64,000 nucleotides of DNA from Aestuariicoccus sp032586235 (GTDB taxonomy: Bacteria > Pseudomonadota > Alphaproteobacteria > Rhodobacterales > Rhodobacteraceae). The notes beneath the pieces were generated by a model. It did no database searches. It saw nothing but the letters and a program-made list of their open reading frames with translations, and was not told the DNA's origin. Shown piece by piece: positions 8,643 through 17,050 of the stretch; within the stretch, counting starts at the first letter, position 1, and each line of letters starts with the position of its first letter. The position numbers were made by a program, and so were the translations under genes. The stretch lies in the NCBI RefSeq assembly GCF_032586235.1, contig NZ_JAWHTD010000018.1:8586-72585 (forward strand), written 5' to 3'.

Positions 8643-10016
8643 ATGATCGTGCGGTTTCTCATCCTCTGCCTGGCCCTTGCGACCCCGCTGGCGGCTGAGG
8701 TGCGCGTGCCGCAGGACAGGGCCGAAATCACATTGAGTTTCGCGCCGCTCGTGCGCGAGGCGGCGCCTGCGGTCGTCAATATCTATGCCAGCCGGGTCGT
8801 GGAGACCCGAAGCCCCTTTGCCGACGATCCTTTCTTCGGCGGTTTCTTTCGCGATTTCGGCGGGCGTCCGCGGGTGCAGAATTCGCTCGGGTCGGGGGTC
8901 ATCCTGTCGCCTGATGGCATCGTCGTGTCGAATTACCACGTTGTGGGACAGGCCACCGACATCCGCGTGGTGCTGAATGACCGCACCGAGTTTCAGGCGC
9001 GGGTTCTGCTGGGGGATGAGGAGGCGGACCTTGCCATCCTCCAGCTCGAGGAGGCCCGCGACATGCCGCATCTGACCCTGCGCGACAGCGATACGGTCGA
9101 GGTGGGCGAACTGGTGCTGGCCATCGGCAATCCTTTCGGTGTCGGCCAGACCGTCAGCAGCGGCATTGTCTCAGGCTTGGCGCGGTCGGGCACGGCAACC
9201 GGCAATGCGCGCGGCTATTTCATCCAGACCGACGCGCCAATCAATCCGGGCAACTCCGGCGGCGCACTGATCGACGTTCAGGGCCGGCTGATCGGGGTCA
9301 ACACCTCGATCCTGACCCGCTCGGGTGGATCGAACGGCATCGGTTTCGCGATCCCCTCCGCGCTCGTGGCGCAATTCGTAGCGCAGGCGCGCGCGGGCAA
9401 GATCCGCTTCGAACGGCCCTGGGCCGGTGTCGTCGGCCAGGCTGTCGATGCGGATCTGTCGGGGAGCCTTGGGCTCAGCATGCCGGGCGGCGTGGTGATT
9501 GCGCAGCTTCATCCGCTCAGCCCGTTCCGCGAGGCGGGGGTGGCGGTCGGCGATGTCATCCGCGCGGTCGACGGCCAGCCGGTGAACACGCCTGCCGAGA
9601 TGATCTACCGCATGTCCGTCCGCGGGATCGGCCATGACGCGCGGATCGAGGCGCTGCGGCAGGGCGACCCGCTGGACCTGACCGTTCGCATGATCGCGCC
9701 ACCGGACGATCCGCCGCGCGAGACCACCGCGCTGGATGCAAGCGGCGTCCTGCCCGGGCTCGTCGTGGCGCGGGTCAACCCGGCGCTGGCCAGTGAGATG
9801 GGCCTGCCGCTGCAGGCCGAGGGTGTGGTGGTGACCGATCCGGGCCCCTATGGCGCGCGCGCAGGGCTGCGCGCCGGCGACGTGCTGCGCCGGATCAACG
9901 GCGCCGAGGTGACAGGCCCGCGGGCGATCGACGGCCTGCTGCGCCGCGCAGCGCCGCGGATCCGGCTGGATCTTCTGCGCGGCAATCGCCGCGTGTCGCT
10001 GCGGTTCCGGGTCTGA
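8643..10016 (+). CDS. HtrA/DegP-type periplasmic serine protease
   Basis: The 457-residue protein has a signal peptide (about 1-19, ending LAA) and a trypsin-fold HtrA domain with the catalytic triad H99 (SNYHVVG), D129 (EADLAIL) and S205 (NPGNSGGAL). Two PDZ domains follow (about 255-350 and 370-455). Proteins of this plan degrade or refold misfolded periplasmic proteins. I chose the ATG at 8643 because the signal peptide then begins at once; an ATG eight codons upstream is possible. rarA follows 1 bp after the stop. DegP versus DegQ cannot be decided from the sequence. Confidence 0.9.
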   Translation: MIVRFLILCLALATPLAAEVRVPQDRAEITLSFAPLVREAAPAVVNIYASRVVETRSPFADDPFFGGFFRDFGGRPRVQNSLGSGVILSPDGIVVSNYHVVGQATDIRVVLNDRTEFQARVLLGDEEADLAILQLEEARDMPHLTLRDSDTVEVGELVLAIGNPFGVGQTVSSGIVSGLARSGTATGNARGYFIQTDAPINPGNSGGALIDVQGRLIGVNTSILTRSGGSNGIGFAIPSALVAQFVAQARAGKIRFERPWAGVVGQAVDADLSGSLGLSMPGGVVIAQLHPLSPFREAGVAVGDVIRAVDGQPVNTPAEMIYRMSVRGIGHDARIEALRQGDPLDLTVRMIAPPDDPPRETTALDASGVLPGLVVARVNPALASEMGLPLQAEGVVVTDPGPYGARAGLRAGDVLRRINGAEVTGPRAIDGLLRRAAPRIRLDLLRGNRRVSLRFRV

Positions 10017-10017
10017 T

Positions 10018-11325
10018 ATGGCGGATCTCTTCGACAAAGGCGAGGCGGTGCCCGACAGCGCGCCGCGCCCTCTCGCCGACAGGCTGCGCCCCAGGTCTCT
10101 GGACGAGGTCATCGGGCAGGAGCAGGTCCTGGGCCCCGACGCGCCGCTGGGCGTGATGCTGGCCAACAACGCGCTGGGGTCGCTCATTCTTTGGGGGCCG
10201 CCGGGGGTGGGCAAGACGACCATCGCGCGGCTGCTGGCGGATGCGACCGACCTGCATTTCGTCCAGATCAGCGCGATCTTCACCGGCGTCCCCGATCTGC
10301 GCAAGGTCTTCGAGGCGGCCAAGCACCGGCGTTCCAACGGGCAGGGCACGCTCCTCTTCGTCGACGAGATCCACCGCTTCAACAAGGCCCAGCAGGACGG
10401 ATTTCTGCCGCATATGGAGGACGGCACCATCCTTCTGGTCGGCGCGACCACGGAAAACCCCAGTTTCGAGCTTAACGCCGCCGTGCTCAGCCGTGCGCAG
10501 GTGCTGGTGCTCGAACGGCTCGATCTGGCCGACCTGGAATGCCTCGCCCAACGCGCCGAGCAGGAACTGGGCCGCGCCCTGCCGCTCGACGGGCCCGCGC
10601 GCGAGGCGCTCCTGGAAATGGCCGATGGCGACGGGCGCGCGCTCCTGAACCTGGTCGAGCAGGTGATGGCGTGGAAAACCGACGCCAAGCTCGACACCGA
10701 GGCGCTCAGCACGCGGCTGATGCGGCGCGCGGCGCAATACGACAAATCCGGCGACGGGCATTACAACCTGATCTCGGCGCTGCACAAATCGGTGCGCGGC
10801 TCGGATCCGGATGCGGCGCTCTACTGGTTCGCCCGCATGCTCGAGGCCGGCGAGGACCCGCGCTTCCTGGCCCGCCGCCTGACCCGCATGGCGGTCGAGG
10901 ACATCGGGCTGGGCGACCCGCAGGCCCAGGCGGTCTGCCTGCAGGGGTGGGAGAGTTACGAACGCCTCGGCTCGCCCGAAGGCGAACTGGCGCTGGCCCA
11001 GGCGGTGATCTATCTCGCACTCGCGCCGAAATCCAACGCCGCCTATGCCGCCTACAAGGCCGCCCGCGCCCAGGCCAAGAAAAGCGGATCCGAGCCGCCG
11101 CCGAAACACATCCTCAACGCGCCGACGCGGCTGATGAAAGACCAGGGTTACGGCGCCGGCTATGCCTATGACCACGATGCCGAAGACGGCTTTTCCGGGC
11201 AGGACTACTTCCCTGAAACCCTCGAAAGGCAGGATTTCTATCAACCGGTCGAACGCGGCTTCGAACGCGAGCTGAAAAAACGCGTCACCTATTTCGCCAA
11301 GCTTCGCCGTGACCGCCAGGGCTGA
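10018..11325 (+). CDS. rarA: Replication-associated recombination protein A (AAA+ ATPase)
   Basis: The 435-residue protein matches RarA/MgsA, a clamp-loader-like ATPase that acts at stalled replication forks. Walker A is GPPGVGKTT at residues 60-68 and Walker B is FVDEIHRF at about 117-124. The C-terminal tetramerisation region is present (MAVEDIGLGDPQA onwards), so the length is normal. It starts 1 bp after the HtrA gene, which suggests co-transcription. Confidence 0.93.
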   Translation: MADLFDKGEAVPDSAPRPLADRLRPRSLDEVIGQEQVLGPDAPLGVMLANNALGSLILWGPPGVGKTTIARLLADATDLHFVQISAIFTGVPDLRKVFEAAKHRRSNGQGTLLFVDEIHRFNKAQQDGFLPHMEDGTILLVGATTENPSFELNAAVLSRAQVLVLERLDLADLECLAQRAEQELGRALPLDGPAREALLEMADGDGRALLNLVEQVMAWKTDAKLDTEALSTRLMRRAAQYDKSGDGHYNLISALHKSVRGSDPDAALYWFARMLEAGEDPRFLARRLTRMAVEDIGLGDPQAQAVCLQGWESYERLGSPEGELALAQAVIYLALAPKSNAAYAAYKAARAQAKKSGSEPPPKHILNAPTRLMKDQGYGAGYAYDHDAEDGFSGQDYFPETLERQDFYQPVERGFERELKKRVTYFAKLRRDRQG

Positions 11326-11327
11326 CC

Positions 11328-11379
11328 CGCCCCTTCATTGATCCATAAATATACCGGGGGTGTGGGGGCTGGCCCCCAC
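11328..11379. repeat. Rhodobacteraceae-type intergenic repeat, second copy
   Basis: This 52-bp stretch repeats 5621-5672 with one mismatch and ends in the GTGTGGGGGCTGGCCCCCAC palindrome. It fills the space between the convergent rarA and multicopper oxidase genes, where the hairpin could end both transcripts. No T tract is present on either strand. Confidence 0.75.
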
Positions 11380-11410
11380 TCCGGCGCCGGACGCTCGCCC
11401 GCCCTCCGGC

Positions 11411-12799
11411 TCAGCCGCGCACCCGCAGCCAGGTGCCCATGCCCGCCGCGTGATGCGCCAGCATGTGACAATGAAAGAGCCAGTCGCCCGGGTTATGCGC
11501 CGCAAAGGCGATTTCGCGTGTTTCGCCGCGTTGCACCAGAAGCGTGTCGCGCAGCGGCCCAAGCGATCCGTCGCTCCGGACTTCGGCGAAATGCATGCCG
11601 TGCAGGTGCATGGCGTGATCGAAGGCGGTGTCGTTGGCGATCCCGATCCGCACCGATTCGCCGCGATCGACCTCGATCAGCGGATCGCCGATGCCGTAAT
11701 CGCCCATCCGGCCCACCGTGCCGTTGAACGCCCAAAAGACATTCTGCTGCGCAAGTCCGCGCATGTCCTGCCGCTCGCCGTCCAGAACCGCACCGCTCAT
11801 CCCGCCCATGGCGCCGCCCTCCATCAGCAGGGGCACGGTCCGCGCATTGGCAAGGTCGATGGGAAAGCCGGGATTGGGCGGCAGCGCCGCCGGGGCGGTG
11901 CCACGCGCAGCACCGCCCGGGTCCACGTCGAACGTGGCGATGGCATAACCGCCGTCGCGTTCAAGGCTGATCAGGAAGGCCTCGGCCTCGTCGGTGGTCA
12001 CATCCACGATCACATCCATCCGCTGCGCCGGGGCCAGAAGGAACTGTTCCTCCAAGGGTTCCGGCGCCGCCAACGGCATGCCATCCAGCGCGACGGTCCA
12101 GCCGGTCATCCCCATCAGGCCCAGCACATAGACGCGCGCGTTGGCAGCATTGATCAGCCGCAGGCGCAGCCGGTCGCCGCGCCGCACCTTCTGGCGCGGG
12201 TCCATTTGACCGTTGACCAGCCAGGCATTGCCGATCCGGCCGGCGTGGCTGCGGTCGTGCGGGGCGTCGAAATCGAAGGTGATCGCGGCGTCTCGGTCAA
12301 GCCGCATGTCGTCCACCACCAACACCAGATCCGCGTCCACATCGGGCGGGTCCGATTCCTCGACGATCAGCGCGCCGTAAAGGCCGCGCTCCACCTGTTC
12401 GACCGTTTGCGCGTGGCTGTGGTACCAATAGGTGCCCGCATCCGGCAGATCGAACTCATAGCTGAACCGCTCGCCCGGCATCACCGGGTCTTGAGTCAGT
12501 CCTGGCACGCCGTCCATGGCGTTGTCGATGCGGATCCCGTGCCAATGCACCGAGGTCGGCTGCGGCAGGTCGTTGACCAGCTCGGCGCGCAGCCTCTCGC
12601 CCTGGCGCAAGCGCAATTCCTCGCCCGGCATCGTGCCGTTGAAGGTCCACAGATCGGTTTCGGGATAACCTGCGGGCGCGATCCGCGCCCGCGAGGGCGC
12701 CGCGCGCAGCCGCAGCGGCGCGGGGCCGGTGGCATGCAGAACGCGGGGCAGGGCGCAGCTGGCGGCGAGCGTGCCAAGGAACTGGCGGCGGCTGGGCAT
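11411..12799 (-). CDS. Periplasmic multicopper oxidase
   Basis: The 462-residue protein begins with a Tat-like signal (SRRQFLGTLAASCALP), as expected for a cofactor-loaded export. The four copper-ligand blocks are present: HWHG, HSH, HLHGMHF and HCHMLAHHAAGM, which gives type 1, 2 and 3 copper sites with an axial Met. A short Met-rich stretch (MEGGAMGGM) lies in the third cupredoxin domain. Such enzymes oxidise Cu(I), Fe(II), Mn(II) or phenols; the substrate cannot be told. I chose the ATG that starts the Tat signal, 35 codons inside the open frame. It converges with rarA. Confidence 0.9.
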   Translation of the reverse strand: MPSRRQFLGTLAASCALPRVLHATGPAPLRLRAAPSRARIAPAGYPETDLWTFNGTMPGEELRLRQGERLRAELVNDLPQPTSVHWHGIRIDNAMDGVPGLTQDPVMPGERFSYEFDLPDAGTYWYHSHAQTVEQVERGLYGALIVEESDPPDVDADLVLVVDDMRLDRDAAITFDFDAPHDRSHAGRIGNAWLVNGQMDPRQKVRRGDRLRLRLINAANARVYVLGLMGMTGWTVALDGMPLAAPEPLEEQFLLAPAQRMDVIVDVTTDEAEAFLISLERDGGYAIATFDVDPGGAARGTAPAALPPNPGFPIDLANARTVPLLMEGGAMGGMSGAVLDGERQDMRGLAQQNVFWAFNGTVGRMGDYGIGDPLIEVDRGESVRIGIANDTAFDHAMHLHGMHFAEVRSDGSLGPLRDTLLVQRGETREIAFAAHNPGDWLFHCHMLAHHAAGMGTWLRVRG

Positions 12800-12902
12800 G
12801 GGTGTCGGTCCTCCTGTCGGGAAACAACTGTAGCGCCGCGCCGCGCGCGCGCAATGGGCCGTGTGCTTGACAACCGCGCTGCGCCGCGCGACAGACGCGC
12901 GC

Positions 12903-13280
12903 ATGAGCCTGACCCTGATACAGGTCGCCCTTGGCGGCGCGCTGGGGGCCGTTCTGCGTTACCTGACGGGCGTGGCGGCCATCCGCATCATGGGCAGCGG
13001 GTTTCCGTGGGGCACGCTGACGGTGAACATCGTCGGCTCGTTCCTGATGGGCTGCCTCGTCGTCGTTCTGGCGCATGTCGGCGGCATGCGGCACGCGCCG
13101 CTGCTGATGACGGGGGTACTGGGCGGGTTCACGACGTTTTCGGCGTTTTCGCTGGACGCGATAACGATCTACGAACGCGGGCAAGTGGCCTTGGCGGCGG
13201 GCTATGTGGCGGCGTCGGTCGTCTTGTCGCTGGCGGGGTTGATGGCGGGGCTTTGGGCCGCGCGGGGATGGGTGCAATGA
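12903..13280 (+). CDS. crcB: CrcB/Fluc fluoride channel
   Basis: The 125-residue, four-helix membrane protein carries the family marks GALGAVLRY, NIVGSFLMG and GGFTTFSAFS. Members are dual-topology fluoride exporters. The ATG at 12903 gives the standard length. No fluoride riboswitch is recognisable in the 103 bp before it. The stop overlaps the start of the pseudouridine synthase gene (ATGA), so the run crcB-rlu-HAD-ATP12 is one operon. Confidence 0.93.
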   Translation: MSLTLIQVALGGALGAVLRYLTGVAAIRIMGSGFPWGTLTVNIVGSFLMGCLVVVLAHVGGMRHAPLLMTGVLGGFTTFSAFSLDAITIYERGQVALAAGYVAASVVLSLAGLMAGLWAARGWVQ

Positions 13281-14320
13281 GCCGGGTACAGATGATCACG
13301 GTGGCCGAGGGCGACGGCGACCAGCGGCTGGACCGCTGGCTGAAACGGATGTTTCCGCATCTCGGGCAAGGGCGCATCGAAAAGATGTGCCGCAAGGGCG
13401 AGCTGCGCGTCGATGGCGGCCGGGTCAAGGCCGCGACCCGGCTGGAGGCCGGGCAAGAGGTGCGCATCCCGCCGCTGCCTGATCCGGGCGAGGTCAAGCC
13501 AAGACCGAAATCCACGGTCTCCGAGGCCGACGCCAGGATGATCCGCGATTGCGTGATCTACATGGACGACGACGTCATCGCCCTGAACAAGCCGCCCGGT
13601 CTGCCGACCCAGGGCGGCAGCAAGCAGACCCGCCATGTCGACGGTCTGGCCGAGGCCCTGCGCTTTGACGCCGAGGAAAAGCCGCGGCTGGTGCACCGGC
13701 TGGACAAGGACACCTCGGGCGTTCTGCTTCTGGCGCGCAACCGCGCGGCGGCGCAGGCGCTGACGGCGGCCATGCGGCACAAGGACACCCGCAAGATCTA
13801 CTGGGCGCTCGTCGCCGGGGTGCCGACCCCGTATCTGGGCGAGATCAAGTACGGTCTGGTCAAGGCACCTGGGCGCGGGGCCAAGGGCGAGGGCGAGAAG
13901 ATGATCGCGCTGCATCCGCGCGATGTGGACGGCACGCCCGGCGCCAAGCGCGCGCATACGCTTTACGCCACGCTCTACCGCGTGGCGGGCCGCGCGTCCT
14001 GGGTCGCGATGGAGCCGCTGACCGGGCGCACGCACCAGCTTCGCGCGCATATGGCCGAGATCGGGCATCCGATCATCGGCGACGGCAAATACGGCGGTTC
14101 CGGGCAAGAGAACCAGGGCGACGGCTGGGGCGCGCAGCTGGGCGGGATTATCTCGAAAAAACTGCATCTGCATGCGCGGATGATGCGGTTCGAACATCCC
14201 GTGACGCGCGAAGCGATCACCGTGACCGCGCCCTTGCCCGAACATATGGCCCACACCTGGAAGACCTTCGGCTGGACCGAGGATCTGGCCGCCGAGGACC
14301 CCTTCGAGGAGCTGCAATGA
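13277..14320 (+). CDS. rluC: RluA-family large-subunit pseudouridine synthase
   Basis: The 347-residue protein has an N-terminal S4 RNA-binding domain (about 15-80, LDRWLKRMFPHLGQGRIEK) and the RluA-type catalytic domain with HRLDKDTSGVLLLAR, whose Asp is the catalytic residue. RluC modifies U955, U2504 and U2580 of 23S rRNA in E. coli; assignment to RluC rather than RluD rests on overall plan only. The start overlaps the crcB stop and the stop overlaps the next start. Confidence 0.88.
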   Translation: MSRVQMITVAEGDGDQRLDRWLKRMFPHLGQGRIEKMCRKGELRVDGGRVKAATRLEAGQEVRIPPLPDPGEVKPRPKSTVSEADARMIRDCVIYMDDDVIALNKPPGLPTQGGSKQTRHVDGLAEALRFDAEEKPRLVHRLDKDTSGVLLLARNRAAAQALTAAMRHKDTRKIYWALVAGVPTPYLGEIKYGLVKAPGRGAKGEGEKMIALHPRDVDGTPGAKRAHTLYATLYRVAGRASWVAMEPLTGRTHQLRAHMAEIGHPIIGDGKYGGSGQENQGDGWGAQLGGIISKKLHLHARMMRFEHPVTREAITVTAPLPEHMAHTWKTFGWTEDLAAEDPFEELQ

Positions 14321-14994
14321 CCGACCTGCGGCTGGTAGTGTTCGACGTCGACGGCACGCTTGTCGACAGCCAGGCGGATATCCTGGCAGCGATGACGGCG
14401 GCCTTTGCCCGGGTGGATCGCGCCGCGCCGGCGCGGGACGACATCCTGGGCATCGTCGGCTTGTCGCTGCCCGAGGCGATCGGGCAGCTGGTGCCCGGCA
14501 TCGCCACACCCGAGCGGCGCGAGATGGTGGCGGCCTACAAGGACGCCTATATCGAGCTGCGCGCGCAAAACGGGGCCGATGTGTCCTCGCCGCTTTATCC
14601 GCATGTGCGCGGTGTGCTGGATCAACTGCACACGATCCCCGAGGTTCTGCTGGGCGTGGCGACCGGGAAATCCCGCCGCGGGCTCAACAAGCTGATGGAG
14701 GCGCATCAGATGGGGTCGATGTTCGTCACCCAGCATTGCGCCGACGATCACCCGTCGAAACCGCATCCCTCGATGCTGCGCGCTGCGCTCGACGACACGG
14801 GGCTCGAGCCGCGGCAGGCGGTGATGGTGGGCGACACCAGTTACGACATGGAAATGGCGCGCGCCGCGGGGCTTTTGGCCATCGGCGTCAGCTGGGGCTA
14901 TCACGGCCGCGACCGGCTGCGCGAGGCGAATGTGGTGATCGACGACATCCGGCTTTTGCCGGGATTGCTGGAACAGATCTGGGGGCAGACATGA
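14317..14994 (+). CDS. HAD-family hydrolase (phosphoglycolate phosphatase-like)
   Basis: The 225-residue protein shows all four HAD motifs: FDVDGTLVDS at residues 8-17, the Thr of ATGKSRRG, the Lys of KPHPSML and VGDTSYDMEMA. The cap of alpha-helical type between motifs I and II points to the Gph/PGP subgroup, which dephosphorylates small sugar phosphates. The substrate is not determined by the sequence. Overlaps on both sides (ATGA) show translational coupling in the crcB operon. Confidence 0.9.
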   Translation: MTDLRLVVFDVDGTLVDSQADILAAMTAAFARVDRAAPARDDILGIVGLSLPEAIGQLVPGIATPERREMVAAYKDAYIELRAQNGADVSSPLYPHVRGVLDQLHTIPEVLLGVATGKSRRGLNKLMEAHQMGSMFVTQHCADDHPSKPHPSMLRAALDDTGLEPRQAVMVGDTSYDMEMARAAGLLAIGVSWGYHGRDRLREANVVIDDIRLLPGLLEQIWGQT

Positions 14995-15710
14995 GCGGCG
15001 GCTGGACGGCAAAGCGATTCTGGAAAACGGCCGAGGTCGCGCCGGCCGAGGGCGGCTGGACCGTGACGCTGGACACCCGCCCGGTGCGCACCCCCGCCAA
15101 ATCCGCGCTGGTGGTTCCAACCAGGGCGCTGGCGCAGGCGGTGGCCGCCGAATGGGCCGCGCAGGACAAGGTGATCGACCCGCTGTCGATGCCCTATACC
15201 CGCAGCGCCAACGCGGCGATCGACAAGGTCGCCGTGCAGCAGCCAGAGGTGGCCGACATGCTGGCCGCCTATGGCGACAGCGACCTGCTGTGCTACCGCG
15301 CCGACAGCCCCGAAGAGCTGGTGTCGCGTCAGGCCGCCGCCTGGGACCCGCTGCTGGACTGGGCTGCCCAAGATTTGGGCGCTCGTCTAGAGCCGCGGAC
15401 CGGCATCATGCACACCCCCCAGGACCCGGACGCCCTGGCGCGACTCTCGGGTCAGGTGCATGCGCTGACGGCGTTCGAACTGGCCGGGTTCCACGATCTG
15501 GTGGCAATCTCGGGGTCGCTGATTCTCGGCTTTGCGGTGGCCCGAAAACGCCTTTCCGCCGAGGCTGCATGGGATATTTCGCGTATCGACGAGCATTGGC
15601 AGGAAGAGCAATGGGGCGAGGACGACGAGGCAAAAACCATGGCCGCGCACAAGCGCGAAGCGTTTGAACACGCGGACCGATTCTTTGCCCTGAGCCGGTC
15701 TGCGCAATAG
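14991..15710 (+). CDS. ATP12-family F1-ATPase assembly chaperone
   Basis: The 239-residue protein starts with the ATP12 segment MSGGWTAKRFWKTAEV and contains the family core LDTRPVRTPAK, DPLSMPYTRSANAAID and DLLCYRADSP. In mitochondria ATP12 binds the F1 alpha subunit before assembly; alphaproteobacteria are the group that carries bacterial homologues, so it also supports the taxonomic call. It is the last gene of the crcB operon, with a terminator candidate 30 bp behind it. Confidence 0.92.
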   Translation: MSGGWTAKRFWKTAEVAPAEGGWTVTLDTRPVRTPAKSALVVPTRALAQAVAAEWAAQDKVIDPLSMPYTRSANAAIDKVAVQQPEVADMLAAYGDSDLLCYRADSPEELVSRQAAAWDPLLDWAAQDLGARLEPRTGIMHTPQDPDALARLSGQVHALTAFELAGFHDLVAISGSLILGFAVARKRLSAEAAWDISRIDEHWQEEQWGEDDEAKTMAAHKREAFEHADRFFALSRSAQ

Positions 15711-15739
15711 GCGCGCACATCGGGGCGGCACCTGGTCGG

Positions 15740-15764
15740 AACGGGCCGAAATAGCCGTTTTTTT
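15740..15764 (+). terminator. Probable terminator after the ATP12 gene
   Basis: AACGGGC and GCCGTT form a 6-bp stem with one bulged G and a short loop, followed by seven T residues. It lies between the ATP12 gene and aapJ, 30 bp behind the stop. The stem is short but the T tract is good. The remaining leader up to aapJ contains a TTGACC at 15777 without a convincing -10. Confidence 0.5.
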
Positions 15765-15905
15765 GGGCTTCCTTGCTTGACCTTCTCAAAGAAATCCGAC
15801 CACACTCAGCGCCACTTGGTGGGGCGACCCCCGCTTTTGTTTGAAAGGGCCGCAAATGGCCCATCCAGCCGCTCTGGAACAGGGCGGAAACAGGAAGAGG
15901 TTAAC

Positions 15906-16922
15906 ATGAAGAAAATCGCAATCCTTGGCGCGTTGACCGTTGCCGGCCTGGCGGCCGGCACCGCAGGCGCTGCCACGCTTGACGATGTCAAGGCACGTGG
16001 AAAGCTGAACTGTGGTGTGACGACGGGTCTGGTCGGCTTTGCCGCGCCGGATGCCAACGGCGAATGGGAAGGCTTTGACGTCGGCGTGTGCCGCGCAGTC
16101 GCCGCCGCCGTGCTGGGCGACGCCAACGCCGTGGAATTCGTGCCGACCACCGGCAAGACGCGCTTTACCGCGCTCGCCTCGGGCGAGATCGACATGCTGG
16201 CGCGCAACACCACCTGGACCTTCAGCCGCGACGTCGACCTGAAGTTCGAATTCGTCGGCATCAACTATTACGACGGTCAGGGTTTCATCGTTCCCAAGGC
16301 CCTCGGCGTGAGCTCGGCCAAGGAACTGGACGGCGCCACCGTCTGCATCCAGACCGGCACCACGACCGAGCTGAACCTGGCCGACTTCTTCCGCGCCAAC
16401 AACATCAGCTACGAGCCGGTTCCGGTTGAAACCAACGCCGAAGGCCAGCAGCAGTATCTTGCCGGCGCCTGCGACAGCTACACCACCGACGCGTCCGGCC
16501 TTGCCGCGACCCGTGCGGCATTCGAGAACCCGCAGGACCACGTCGTTCTGCCGGAAATCATCTCGAAAGAGCCGCTGGGCCCGCTTGTCCGCCACGGCGA
16601 CAACGACTGGGGCGACGTGGTGCGTTGGACGCTCAACGCGCTGATCGCCGCTGAAGAATACGGCGTGACCTCGGCCAACATCGAAGAGCTGTCGAACGGC
16701 ACGGACAACCCGGAAGTCAACCGTCTGCTGGGCACCGAGGGCAACCTCGGCGAGATGTTGGGCCTCGACGGCGAGTGGGCCGCGCGCGCCATCGGCGCCG
16801 GCGGCAACTACGGCGAACTGTTCGAGAAGAACATCGGGGAAAACACTCCGATCGGCCTGTCGCGCGGTCTGAACGCGCAGTGGACCGATGGCGGCCTGCT
16901 CTACAGCCCGCCCTTCCGCTAA
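15906..16922 (+). CDS. aapJ: General L-amino acid ABC transporter, binding protein
   Basis: The 338-residue periplasmic binding protein has a signal peptide of about 22 residues (ending AGAA) followed by the TLDDVKARGKLNCGV start typical of AapJ/BztA. AapJQMP imports a wide range of L-amino acids in Rhizobium and Rhodobacter. I chose the ATG at 15906 because GAAGAGG precedes it and the signal peptide begins there. A strong hairpin behind the gene separates it from the permease genes, consistent with a higher dose of the binding protein. Confidence 0.94.
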   Translation: MKKIAILGALTVAGLAAGTAGAATLDDVKARGKLNCGVTTGLVGFAAPDANGEWEGFDVGVCRAVAAAVLGDANAVEFVPTTGKTRFTALASGEIDMLARNTTWTFSRDVDLKFEFVGINYYDGQGFIVPKALGVSSAKELDGATVCIQTGTTTELNLADFFRANNISYEPVPVETNAEGQQQYLAGACDSYTTDASGLAATRAAFENPQDHVVLPEIISKEPLGPLVRHGDNDWGDVVRWTLNALIAAEEYGVTSANIEELSNGTDNPEVNRLLGTEGNLGEMLGLDGEWAARAIGAGGNYGELFEKNIGENTPIGLSRGLNAQWTDGGLLYSPPFR

Positions 16923-16932
16923 GACCAAATCC

Positions 16933-16962
16933 GGGGGCGCGGTATGATCCGCGCCCCCGTTT
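16933..16962 (+). terminator. Attenuator-like hairpin between aapJ and aapQ
   Basis: GGGGGCGCGG and CCGCGCCCCC form a perfect 10-bp stem around TATGAT, followed by GTTTCC. It lies 10 bp behind aapJ and 88 bp before aapQ. Such hairpins behind binding-protein genes either stop part of the transcription or protect the upstream mRNA from 3' decay. Confidence 0.75.
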
Positions 16963-17050
16963 CCTGATCGCAGGACAAAAATACCCGGACCGGTGTAGAA
17001 CGGGGTGAACTCGTCGCAGGAAGGGAGTCCGGGGCAGCCAGGGAAGTCCC

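Noticed and set aside
12800..12902. Fluoride riboswitch upstream of crcB
   Set aside because: Neither the conserved core nor the pseudoknot pairs are recognisable in this GC-rich 103-bp stretch.
11360..13276. A very long open frame on the plus strand that runs through the multicopper oxidase gene into the pseudouridine synthase
   Set aside because: High-GC DNA gives long antisense frames. The minus-strand frame has all copper-ligand motifs, and the plus-strand protein is only meaningful from 13277 on.
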